64,000 nucleotides of DNA. Source: Synergistaceae bacterium. GTDB lineage: Bacteria > Synergistota > Synergistia > Synergistales > Aminobacteriaceae. The notes under the pieces are model-generated. The model did no database searches and was not told the DNA's origin. It worked only from the letters and a program-made list of their open reading frames with translations. Of this stretch, positions 51,399-58,765 are shown piece after piece. Location: assembly GCA_018436595.1 (NCBI GenBank), contig JAHDLC010000015.1:32055-96054 (forward strand), in the 5' to 3' direction. Within the stretch, counting starts at the first letter, position 1, and every line of letters begins with the position of its first letter. The position numbers and the translations under genes were made by a program.

Positions 51399-52214
51399 CT
51401 ATTCCATCTCCCCGAAAAATCCCTTCAGAAGGCGTATCAGCTTGTCCGAGGCCTTTGCCATCTCCTCGAGCACCTCTTCGCCGGTCAGGGTGTTTTCCGT
51501 CATCCCCGCCCCGTGGTTGGCCACGCAGGAAATACCGCAGACCCTCATGCCCATGGCGTTCGCCGTGATGACCTCGGGTACCGTGGACATGCCCACCACC
51601 GTCGCCCCGAGCAGCCTGGCCATTCGGACCTCCGCAGGCGTCTCGAAGGACGGGCCGGAGAACGCCATATACACCCCTCTCCTGACGAGAATGCCTTCCT
51701 TTTCAGCCGCCCGCTCCGCCGCCTCGATCAGCTTCCTGTCGTAGGCGTGGGTCATGTCGGGAAACCTCGGGTTCCACCCGGGGGTGTCCGGTCCCCTCAG
51801 GGGATTGGCCCCCATCCAGTTGATGTGGTCGTACAGAAGCACCACGTCACCGGGAGAAAGGGCATGGTCCGCGGCACCCACCGCATTCGTGGCCACGTAA
51901 GTTTTCACGCCCATGGCCCCAAACACCCGCACGGGGAAGACCACGTCCTCCATGGAATACCCCTCGTAATAATGAACCCGCCCCTGCATGACCGCAACGT
52001 ATTTTTGCGCAATTTTTCCAAGGACAAGCCTTCCGGCGTGCCCCGGGGCCGTGGACACGGGCCAGCCGGGAATATCCCCGTAAGGTATAGAAATCCTGTC
52101 TTCAAGGGCATCGGCGAAGGCGCCGAGACCCGAACCGAGAACAACCGCCGCTTCGGGCACCCCGCCGGAACGGGAACGAACATAGTCGAGGGCTTTCTGG
52201 ACCCTGTCCTGCAT
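51399..52214 (-). CDS. Purine nucleoside phosphorylase (trimeric type)
   Basis: The 271-residue enzyme splits inosine and guanosine into base and ribose-1-phosphate. VVLGSGLGAFADAL, PGHAGRLVLGKI, MQGRVHYYEGYSMEDV (phosphate and ribose site), GPSFETPAEVRMARLLGATVVGMSTVPEV and SCVANHGAGM are hallmarks of the trimeric PNP family (PunA/PNP-II). It heads the PNP-phosphorylase pair 33 nt downstream of xerD. Confidence 0.95.
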   Translation of the reverse strand: MQDRVQKALDYVRSRSGGVPEAAVVLGSGLGAFADALEDRISIPYGDIPGWPVSTAPGHAGRLVLGKIAQKYVAVMQGRVHYYEGYSMEDVVFPVRVFGAMGVKTYVATNAVGAADHALSPGDVVLLYDHINWMGANPLRGPDTPGWNPRFPDMTHAYDRKLIEAAERAAEKEGILVRRGVYMAFSGPSFETPAEVRMARLLGATVVGMSTVPEVITANAMGMRVCGISCVANHGAGMTENTLTGEEVLEEMAKASDKLIRLLKGFFGEME

Positions 52215-52247
52215 TTCTATTCCTCCTCTCGAAAAAAGGGAAGGGGC

Positions 52248-53141
52248 TCACGCCCTGGGATGGGCTTTATCATAAACGTCCCGCAGCTCGAGGTCAAAGT
52301 GCAGGTACTTCTCCGTGGTGGCTATGGACGAATGGCCGAGCAGCTCCTGCAGGCTCCTCTGGTCCATCCCCCTCCGGAGCAGGTGGGTGGCGAAGCTATG
52401 GCGCAGCACATGGGGGTGGAGGCGGGCTGCCGGGATTCCGGCTTTCGCCCCCCGTTTGCGGAGAGTCCTCCAGATGTCTTCCCTCTTCATTGGATTGCCG
52501 CTGCGGGTGAGGAACAGAAAATCTCCGGGAACTTTCAGCAAAAGGGGCCTGCCCTTTTGAAGATAGAGAGCGACCTTTTCGCTCACTTCTCCGAGGAAAG
52601 GGATCGCCCGCTCCTTTTCTCCCTTGCCGAAAGCCCGGAGCACTCTCGCCGAGAAATCCACGTCCCCGATCCTGAGGCCGCACAGCTCCCCCGCACGCAG
52701 CCCGCAGCCGTAGGCGGTCCCGAAAAGGGCCCGGTCCCTCAGGTCAAGGGGACCGTCGCCTTCGCAGGCCTGGAAGAGGCGGTCCACCTCCCCTTCGCTG
52801 AGGATGCGGGGCAGTCCTTCCTTCCGCCCGGGGAGAGAGGGAAGACGGACATCACCGCCTCCCTCGCCCTCCTGTTCGAGATAGCGCATCCAGGTTCTCA
52901 GGGCGGCGATGATCCTCTGCTTCGTGGCGGCGCTTTTCTCGCTTCTTGCCAGGTACCGCTGGAACAGGGAGAGGATTTCCTGCCCCGGGGGAAGGGGCAG
53001 TGCGCCCTCACGGGAGCAGAAGCCGCCCCATTCCCGGAGATCCCGGCGGTAGGCGGCAATGGTATTGTGACTCAGGCCCCGTTCCAGGAGAAGATAGGAC
53101 AGGAAATTTTCCACCGAAGCTTCAAAGTCATATAATCTCAT
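52248..53141 (-). CDS. xerD: Tyrosine recombinase XerC/XerD
   Basis: The 297-residue recombinase has an N-terminal SAM-like domain (FLSYLLLERGLSHNTIAAYR) and a C-terminal catalytic domain with all residues: Arg in GCGLRAGELCGL, Lys in AFGKGEKERAIPFL, HVLRHSFATHLL (His, Arg), GHSS (His) and the nucleophile Tyr in ATTEKYLHF. It most likely resolves chromosome dimers with FtsK. No attachment site or mobile cargo is visible, so a housekeeping role is preferred. There is no clear ribosome-binding site before ATG 53141. Confidence 0.93.
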   Translation of the reverse strand: MRLYDFEASVENFLSYLLLERGLSHNTIAAYRRDLREWGGFCSREGALPLPPGQEILSLFQRYLARSEKSAATKQRIIAALRTWMRYLEQEGEGGGDVRLPSLPGRKEGLPRILSEGEVDRLFQACEGDGPLDLRDRALFGTAYGCGLRAGELCGLRIGDVDFSARVLRAFGKGEKERAIPFLGEVSEKVALYLQKGRPLLLKVPGDFLFLTRSGNPMKREDIWRTLRKRGAKAGIPAARLHPHVLRHSFATHLLRRGMDQRSLQELLGHSSIATTEKYLHFDLELRDVYDKAHPRA

Positions 53142-53162
53142 AATAGTTACTCATGATAGCAT

Positions 53163-53195
53163 AAAAAAACCGGGACCGGAGATTTCCGGTCCCGG
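53163..53195 (-). terminator. Terminator after the NudF-like gene
   Basis: On the minus strand CCGGGACCGGA (53195-53185), loop AATC, TCCGGTCCCGG (53180-53170), then seven T (53169-53163). It separates the kor cluster from xerD. Confidence 0.94.
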
Positions 53196-53201
53196 AAAGG
53201 A

Positions 53202-53741
53202 TCAATTTTCTTCCTGAAAAGCCAGATACCAGGTCAGGGCTGCGAAGGTCTTCCCGTCAATGATCTTCCCTTCCTCCAGCAGCTTCCGGATCTCTCCGGG
53301 GGGCACGGGCTGGAGACGGATGAATTCGTCGTCGTCCGCCTGAAGTTTCGACGGCCGCAGGTCCGTGGCGAAGTACAGGATGAGCATTTCCGTGCAGAAA
53401 CCCGGAGAGTTGTACATCCGGCCGATCTCCCGCAGCGTTCCGGGAAAGTAACCGATCTCCTCCTGGAGCTCACGCTCGGCGCACCGTTCAAAATCCTCTC
53501 CCGGCTCCACAAGTCCCGCAGGGATCTCGAGGATCTCGTCGCCTATGGCATACCGGTACTGCCGTATGAGATAGACCGTTCCGTCGGCCTCCACGGGAAG
53601 GATGGCCACCGCCGGGGAATGTTCCACCACCTCCCGGATGGTCTTCCGTCCTCCGGGGATCTCTACCTTGTCTATCCGGAGATTCAGTATGCTGCCCCGG
53701 TAGGCCAGGGTTTTCGAGATAGTCTTTTCCCTGGTATCCAT
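53202..53741 (-). CDS. ADP-ribose pyrophosphatase-like Nudix hydrolase
   Basis: About 179 residues from ATG 53741 (MDTREKTISKTLAYRGSIL). The Nudix box is GLVEPGEDFERCAERELQEE followed by IGY, and the ADP-ribose pattern (VVEHSPAVAILPVEADGTVYLIRQYR, YNSPGFCTEMLILYFA) fits the NudF/YqkG group, where an extended N-terminal strand forms the dimer. The frame stays open upstream into korC, but that stretch is not family-like. It follows korC by 13 nt and ends at a strong terminator. Confidence 0.9.
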   Translation of the reverse strand: MDTREKTISKTLAYRGSILNLRIDKVEIPGGRKTIREVVEHSPAVAILPVEADGTVYLIRQYRYAIGDEILEIPAGLVEPGEDFERCAERELQEEIGYFPGTLREIGRMYNSPGFCTEMLILYFATDLRPSKLQADDDEFIRLQPVPPGEIRKLLEEGKIIDGKTFAALTWYLAFQEEN

Positions 53742-53754
53742 GAAGAAGCCGGAG

Positions 53755-54315
53755 CTACCTGGAAAGGGCAGCCCGTGCAGCCGCTTTTCCCTTCTCGAAG
53801 GCTTCAAGGTTCATGGGAAGGAACTTGGGCTTTTTCTTTCCGAGCTTTTCCTTGATGGTCTCAACGCAGACGTCGTTGTTCACGATTCCGCTGGACTCGA
53901 CCACAGCCCCGAGGATCACGATGTTGGTGATCTTGTCGCTTCCGAGTTCGTAGGCCATGGTCGAAGCGGGCAATCCCACTGCGGCGATGTCCTTCCGGGA
54001 GCCGTCGTACTCCACCAGGTCACTGTTATACACCAGGACGCCGCCGGGCTTCACCCTGTCAAGGAACTTGGAGAGGGAGGGCTGGTTCATGATCACCAGG
54101 ACATCGGCGCTGTCCACCACGGGAGAACCGATTTCCTCCTCGGAGAGGACCACGCCGCAGTTTGCCGTGCCGCCCCGCATCTCCGGACCGTAGGAAGGGA
54201 TCCACGTCACGTGCCGCCCCTCCTCGATACCGGTATAGGCGACAAGCTGACCGAGGACCATGACTCCCTGGCCGCCGAACCCTGCCGCGAGAAGCGTTTT
54301 GTAGAAGGCAGACAT
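53755..54315 (-). CDS. korC: 2-oxoacid:ferredoxin oxidoreductase gamma subunit (KorC-type)
   Basis: The 186-residue gamma domain has the glycine-rich nucleotide-like motif AGFGGQGVMVLGQLVAYTG and VTWIPSYGPEMRGGTANCGVVLS, the conserved PS/YG.E.RGG..N signature. GGGGGAG lies 6 nt before ATG 54315. It is the last of the korDABC genes. The enzyme converts a 2-oxoacid plus CoA to acyl-CoA, CO2 and reduced ferredoxin. Confidence 0.94.
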   Translation of the reverse strand: MSAFYKTLLAAGFGGQGVMVLGQLVAYTGIEEGRHVTWIPSYGPEMRGGTANCGVVLSEEEIGSPVVDSADVLVIMNQPSLSKFLDRVKPGGVLVYNSDLVEYDGSRKDIAAVGLPASTMAYELGSDKITNIVILGAVVESSGIVNNDVCVETIKEKLGKKKPKFLPMNLEAFEKGKAAARAALSR

Positions 54316-54334
54316 TGTTTTTTCTCCCCCTTTC

Positions 54335-55081
54335 CTAGTCGAAATCCTTGAAGTCGCCAAGGGGATAGTAGGGCATCATGGAGCTGATGAGCCAGTCAAA
54401 GGCCTCAACGGGGCGCATGCCCCAGTTGGTCGGGCAGGATGAAAGCACTTCCACAAGGGAGAATCCCTTGCCTTCGACCTGGTTCTGGAAGGCCTTCTTG
54501 ATGGCCTGCTTCGCCTTGATGATGTACTTCGGCTGGGCCACTGTCACCCTGGTGATGTATCCGGGGGCGGGTAGGGTGGCAAGCATCTCGCTCACCCGGA
54601 TGGGATAGCCGTTCACCTTGGCGTCCCGTCCCAGGGGGCAGGTGGTGGCCTTCTGGCCGAGAAGGGTGGTGGGGGCCATCTGGCCTCCGGTCATGCCGTA
54701 GATGGCGTTGTTGATGAAGATCACGGTGATGTTCTGGCCGCGGTTCGCGGCGTGGACGATCTCGCCCATGCCGATGGAGGCCAGGTCGCCGTCGCCCTGG
54801 TAGGTATAGACTATTTTGTCGGGGCGGACGGTCTTCAGTCCCGTGGCCACTGCGGGAGCCCTGCCGTGGGGGGCTTCGCAGTAGTCGGTGTCCATGTAGT
54901 CGTAGATCATGGCGGCACAGCCCACAGGGGCCACACCGATAGTATCGTTCTGAATTCCGAGTTCGTCGATGACCTCGCAGACAAGCCGGTGGGCGATGCC
55001 GTGACCGCAGCCCGGGCAGTAGTGGCTGCTCACGTTCGGCATCCAGCTCTTCGGCCGTTCGTACACTTTCACTTCGCTCAT
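54335..55081 (-). CDS. korB: 2-oxoacid:ferredoxin oxidoreductase beta subunit (KorB-type)
   Basis: The 248-residue TPP-binding subunit has SHYCPGCGHGIAHRLV at its start, GDGDLASIGMGEIVHAANRG (TPP motif, about 90) and FINNAIYGMTGGQMAPTT. The C-terminal part (VEVLSSCPTNWGM) is also typical. Only CPGCG cysteines are present near the N-terminus, with a further Cys in APVGCAAM and CPLGRDAK. ATG 55081 has GAGGG 8 nt upstream. Confidence 0.95.
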   Translation of the reverse strand: MSEVKVYERPKSWMPNVSSHYCPGCGHGIAHRLVCEVIDELGIQNDTIGVAPVGCAAMIYDYMDTDYCEAPHGRAPAVATGLKTVRPDKIVYTYQGDGDLASIGMGEIVHAANRGQNITVIFINNAIYGMTGGQMAPTTLLGQKATTCPLGRDAKVNGYPIRVSEMLATLPAPGYITRVTVAQPKYIIKAKQAIKKAFQNQVEGKGFSLVEVLSSCPTNWGMRPVEAFDWLISSMMPYYPLGDFKDFD

Positions 55082-55097
55082 GATTTTTCCCTCCCTC

Positions 55098-56159
55098 TTA
55101 CAGGGCAAGAATGCGCCTGCACTCGTCCTCGATTTCCTTCACGGAGGGGGCGAATCCGCCCGTGCGGCCGTAGAAGGAGACCGGATACCGGCACCCGGTG
55201 GCGACCTTCACGTCATCCACCATCTGCCCTGCGTTCATTTCCGCCACGAGGATGTTCTTCACCGTGGAGGGAATGGTCTTGAAGGCGTCGTAGGGATAGG
55301 GCCACAGGGTAACGGGCCGGATCATGCCGACCTTGAGGCCTTCCGCCCGCAGGTTGTTCACCGCCGAGCGGGAGATTCTCGCAGTCGTTCCGTAGGCGGC
55401 GATGAGAAGCTCCGCGTCTTCCATGTGGTAGCACTCGCACCGCTGCTCGGCGGCCTTCATGGCGCCGTACTTCTTCTGCAGCTTGCGGTTGTGCTCCTCA
55501 AGAGGTTCGGGAGCAAGGAAGAGGCTGTGCAGGTGGCTCCGCTTGCCGCCCCGCTCCTCCATGAAACCGAGGGCCCATGTGGGATCGGCGGGCTGGTCCT
55601 TTGTGGGGCTGGGCTTGATCTCCACGGCTTCCATCATCTGGCCCATGAAGCCGTCGGCAGCCACCATGACGGGGTTCCGGTATTTCTGGGCAAGGTCGAA
55701 GGCGAGCTGGGTAAGATCGACGCACTCCTGGAGGGTGCTGGGGGCGAGGACGATAAGGTTGTAGTCGCCGTTTCCGCCGCCCTTTGTGGCCTGGAGGTAG
55801 TCCGCCTGGCCGGGAAGGATGCCTCCGAGCCCGGGGCCGGCCCGCATGACGTTCACTATGACTGCGGGGATCTCGCATCCTGCGATGTAGGAAATACCCT
55901 CGGACATGAGGGAGATGCCGGGGCTCGACGAGGAGGTCATCACCCGGTAGCCCGTGGCGCCGCCGCCGAGGACCATGTTGATGGAGGCCACTTCACTCTC
56001 GGCCTGCACATAGACGCCCCCCACCTCGGGAAGATGGGCGGACATGTATTCGGGAATCTCGTTCTGGGGAGTGATCGGATACCCGAAGAAATACTTGCAG
56101 CCTGCCTGAATGGCGGCTTCCGCTATGGCTTCCGTTCCTTTCATCAATACGCGTCCCAT
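55098..56159 (-). CDS. korA: 2-oxoacid:ferredoxin oxidoreductase alpha subunit (KorA/VorA-type)
   Basis: The 353-residue alpha subunit has KGTEAIAEAAIQAGCKYFFG followed by YPITPQNEIPE, QAESEVASINMVLGGGATGYRVMTSSSSPG and VMRAGPGLGG, all conserved in pyruvate/2-oxoglutarate/2-oxoisovalerate ferredoxin oxidoreductases. YPITPQ with SSPGISLM suggests the Kor/Vor branch rather than pyruvate. Its substrate (2-oxoglutarate or branched-chain) cannot be decided. It starts 26 nt after korD. Confidence 0.94.
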   Translation of the reverse strand: MGRVLMKGTEAIAEAAIQAGCKYFFGYPITPQNEIPEYMSAHLPEVGGVYVQAESEVASINMVLGGGATGYRVMTSSSSPGISLMSEGISYIAGCEIPAVIVNVMRAGPGLGGILPGQADYLQATKGGGNGDYNLIVLAPSTLQECVDLTQLAFDLAQKYRNPVMVAADGFMGQMMEAVEIKPSPTKDQPADPTWALGFMEERGGKRSHLHSLFLAPEPLEEHNRKLQKKYGAMKAAEQRCECYHMEDAELLIAAYGTTARISRSAVNNLRAEGLKVGMIRPVTLWPYPYDAFKTIPSTVKNILVAEMNAGQMVDDVKVATGCRYPVSFYGRTGGFAPSVKEIEDECRRILAL

Positions 56160-56185
56160 GTCGATTTCACCTCCGAAAACCAGGA

Positions 56186-56401
56186 CTATTCCTGGATTTT
56201 GAACACTTCAATAGCGGCATCGGGACACGTTGTCGCGCACATAGCGCACCCGATACACCCCTCCTTGAACTGCTCCACGGGCCGATAGCCCTTCGCGTTG
56301 GTCTTCTCCGAAATCCGGAGGACCTTCACGGGACAGGCCGCCACACACAGTCCGCAGCTCTTGCAATACTGCTCGAGAACTTCGATGCGTCCTTTCGCCA
56401 T
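56186..56401 (-). CDS. korD: 2-oxoacid:ferredoxin oxidoreductase delta subunit (2[4Fe-4S] ferredoxin)
   Basis: A 71-residue ferredoxin with two CxxCxxCxxxCP clusters (CKSCGLCVAACP and CIGCAMCATTCP) passes electrons from the TPP site to free ferredoxin. ATG 56401 with GAAGGGG 10 nt upstream begins AKGRIEVLEQYCKSCG; the frame is open earlier but does not look coding. It is the first of the four kor genes, 44 nt after the P-loop ATPase. Confidence 0.94.
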   Translation of the reverse strand: MAKGRIEVLEQYCKSCGLCVAACPVKVLRISEKTNAKGYRPVEQFKEGCIGCAMCATTCPDAAIEVFKIQE

Positions 56402-56445
56402 TGCCTTAGCACCCCTTCCAGAAAGAAATGAAATGCAACAAACAC

Positions 56446-57234
56446 CTACTCGGCCGCCGCCCCGCTGGACCACATCGCCCCGTCTTCCCAGGGAAGCATC
56501 ATGTACCTGGAAAGGGGCCAGAGGGGGACGGAAATTGAACTCCCTTCAAGAATCCCTGCCGCTTCGTTCAAAAGATCCGGGTGTACTCCCGCGTAGAGAA
56601 CGGGCAGCCCGAGCTTCTCTCCGGCGGCGCTCACTGTTTCGAGACCACGGATGCAGTCTTCCGCCGACGTCTCGTCCATGAGATGGGAATTGCTCACCAG
56701 GGCTCCCACGGACAGGCCGCAGATGCCTTCCATCTTCCGGAGCATCTTCTCTATGCCTTCAACGGTCGAAGTCTGGGGCCTGAAGGCATTCACCACGAGG
56801 ATGAGCAGGTAGCCCGCCTTCCGGATGTCGGGCTCGAACTGCTTCAGGGCCAGGGCTCCCTCCGCGTCTCCGCCGATATCCAGCAAAAGCCTGCCGTCGT
56901 CCTCCGCGAGGGCGCGGGTAACCACCGGAGATACCACCGACATATCCGACCACCGGGCGTTCTCCGGGGTGGTGATGATCCGGAAACCTCTTCGTTCAAG
57001 CTTTTCAGATACCTGGCGAATGCAGAAATAGGGATTGATGATGTCGATGTCGGCTATGGTGACTTTTTCTCCAAGGCCGGAAAAACCGAGGGCGAGATTG
57101 AGGACCCATTCCGTTTTTCCGGAACCGAGAGCTCCTGTGACGGCAACAACTTTCGGCCATCCGGGAGCGGGGGAATTCTGTGACGGGTATCGGGATATTA
57201 GATCGGACAGGACGCTAATGTCGGGTTCGGTCAA
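56446..57234 (-). CDS. P-loop ATPase of the MinD/CobQ type next to kor genes
   Basis: The 262-residue protein has Walker A ALGSGKTEWVLNLAL (about 30-45), a D-containing switch (IADIDIINPYFCIRQV) and LLLDIGGDAEGALAL, a pattern of deviant-Walker-like SIMIBI ATPases. No CxxC motif of Fe-S carriers is present. Start TTG 57234 overlaps the fmt stop (TTGA), with AAGGAG 9 nt upstream. It lies between fmt and korD; the position suggests a role in assembling or regulating the oxidoreductase, which is an inference only. Confidence 0.75.
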   Translation of the reverse strand: MTEPDISVLSDLISRYPSQNSPAPGWPKVVAVTGALGSGKTEWVLNLALGFSGLGEKVTIADIDIINPYFCIRQVSEKLERRGFRIITTPENARWSDMSVVSPVVTRALAEDDGRLLLDIGGDAEGALALKQFEPDIRKAGYLLILVVNAFRPQTSTVEGIEKMLRKMEGICGLSVGALVSNSHLMDETSAEDCIRGLETVSAAGEKLGLPVLYAGVHPDLLNEAAGILEGSSISVPLWPLSRYMMLPWEDGAMWSSGAAAE

Positions 57235-58184
57235 TGAAGAAAATCTCCTTTCTTCAGGCGCAGCCCCCTGGCCCATTCCGAGCCGTCGAGCTTCCGTTTT
57301 CCCTCCGGCTGGACGGCCAGGAGAACCACCGCTCCTTCGGCAGTACCCACCACCGGAAAACCGTCGTCAAAACCGAGGACTTCCCCGGGAGCACCCGAAA
57401 GGGAACAGGCCCTCGCGCTCCAGATCTTCAGCCGTTTGGATCCTGTGTGAAGAAACGCGCCCGGCGACGGGTTGAGAGCCCTCACCGTGTTGACGATCCG
57501 CTCGGCAGATGACTGCCATGAGACTTCAGCCTCTTTGTTGGTAATTTTCGGCGCATAGGTTGCTGATTCGGAATTTTGCTCTATAAACGAACAAGTCCCT
57601 TCAATGATGCATTTTACACCCAACAGAAAAAGTTTGCTACCTTTTTCTGCAAGGATGTCCAAAAGTTCACCGGCAGTTTCTGTACCGTCAGGAAAATACT
57701 CCTCCTGAAGGAGGATGGGACCTGCATCCATCTGCTCGACAAGGCGGAAGAGCGTTACGCCGGTCACGGAGTCTCCGTTCAGCAGGGACCGCTGCACAGG
57801 GGCGGCTCCACGGTAGAGGGGCAGCAGCGACGGGTGAATGTTGAGGCATCCTCCCGCGGGTTCGGAGAGGAAAGGCTCGGGAATCTTCTGCCCGAAATCC
57901 ACCACCAGGATCGCCAGGGGGGGCGTCTCTACGAGGGCCGAGAGAAGAACTTCGTCTTTCCCTGCGCTTCCGGAGCGGTGAGGGGTTATGCCCAGTTCCA
58001 GGCAGACTTCCTCCACGGGAGAGGGCAGCTCTTTCAGACCCCTGCCGCCAACGGAGGGAGGGGACGTCACCACGAGGTCAAAGGAAATCTCCCGGGAAAG
58101 CACGGAAAGACAGCGGGCAGCAAACCGTCCTGCGCCGAAGAACCACAGGGCAGCCCGGGTTTCCCCGGAAAAAAGGGAAATCAT
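57231..58184 (-). CDS. fmt: Methionyl-tRNA formyltransferase
   Basis: Fmt formylates initiator Met-tRNA. The 317-residue protein has NIHPSLLPLYRGAAPVQRSL (catalytic Asn, His; about 112-131) and GVTLFRLVEQMDAGPIL, followed by the C-terminal tRNA-binding barrel (SWQSSAERIVNTVRALNPSPGA). The N-terminal Rossmann part (WFFGAGRFAARCL) is shorter and more divergent than usual. The ATG overlaps the def stop (ATGA). Confidence 0.95.
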   Translation of the reverse strand: MISLFSGETRAALWFFGAGRFAARCLSVLSREISFDLVVTSPPSVGGRGLKELPSPVEEVCLELGITPHRSGSAGKDEVLLSALVETPPLAILVVDFGQKIPEPFLSEPAGGCLNIHPSLLPLYRGAAPVQRSLLNGDSVTGVTLFRLVEQMDAGPILLQEEYFPDGTETAGELLDILAEKGSKLFLLGVKCIIEGTCSFIEQNSESATYAPKITNKEAEVSWQSSAERIVNTVRALNPSPGAFLHTGSKRLKIWSARACSLSGAPGEVLGFDDGFPVVGTAEGAVVLLAVQPEGKRKLDGSEWARGLRLKKGDFLH

Positions 58185-58690
58185 CCCTTCTCCGCCTCCC
58201 GCTCCGCCTCCGCGCGGAGGAGCTTCTTTTTTGCCATGCTTCGCTTCAGGGGAGAAAAGCGGTCGATGAGCAGCCTTCCCTCAAGGTGGTCCATCTCGTG
58301 AAGGAAGGCCCTGGCCAGAAAGCCCTCCGCCTCAGTCACCTTTTCCGCGCCGTTGATGTCGAAGTGGCGCACCACCGCTTTCAGAGGTCGCTTCACGTTT
58401 CCGAAAATCCCAGGAAAGCTGAGGCACCCTTCCTCTCCGTCCTGCTCCCCTTCGGAGCTGACAAGGACGGGGTTTGCCAGCACGTGAAGCTCACCCTGGT
58501 AAAACACCACGGCGAGCTTGAGGGACACGCCGGCCTGGGGAGCGGCGAACCCCACGCCGTCATGCTGGTGCATGAGCCGAACGAGGTCCGCCACAAGATC
58601 CTTGAATCCGTCGCCGAAATCGGTGACGGATTGTGTCTCTTTCCTGAGAACGGGGTCGGGGTATACCCGAAGATACAGAGAATCCATCAT
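58181..58690 (-). CDS. def: Peptide deformylase
   Basis: Def removes the N-formyl group of nascent proteins. The 169-residue metalloprotease has motif 1 GVGFAAPQAG, motif 2 EEGCLSFPG (metal Cys) and motif 3 AFLHEMDHLEG (HExDH). TACAAT on the minus strand at 58714-58709 may be its -10, just after the rpsA terminator, but no -35 fits. It forms the usual def-fmt pair. Confidence 0.96.
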   Translation of the reverse strand: MMDSLYLRVYPDPVLRKETQSVTDFGDGFKDLVADLVRLMHQHDGVGFAAPQAGVSLKLAVVFYQGELHVLANPVLVSSEGEQDGEEGCLSFPGIFGNVKRPLKAVVRHFDINGAEKVTEAEGFLARAFLHEMDHLEGRLLIDRFSPLKRSMAKKKLLRAEAEREAEKG

Positions 58691-58723
58691 CTCGCCGCAC
58701 TTTCATTCATTGTATTTTGAAAA

Positions 58724-58756
58724 GAAAGAAGGGGGCGCCTTTTCGGGCGACCCCTT
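58724..58756 (-). terminator. Terminator after rpsA
   Basis: On the minus strand AGGGGTCGCC (58755-58746) pairs with GGCGCCCCCT (58739-58730) with one mismatch and a short loop, then CTTCTTTCTTTT. It follows the rpsA stop by about 10 nt. Confidence 0.75.
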
Positions 58757-58765
58757 CCACCGGTT

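Noticed and set aside
51378..53135. A 585-codon plus-strand frame opposite PNP and xerD
   Set aside because: Shadow frame; the minus strand holds complete PNP and recombinase genes.
52248..53141. Integrase of a mobile element
   Set aside because: The protein looks like XerC/D, and no att-like repeats, cargo or atypical composition surround it.
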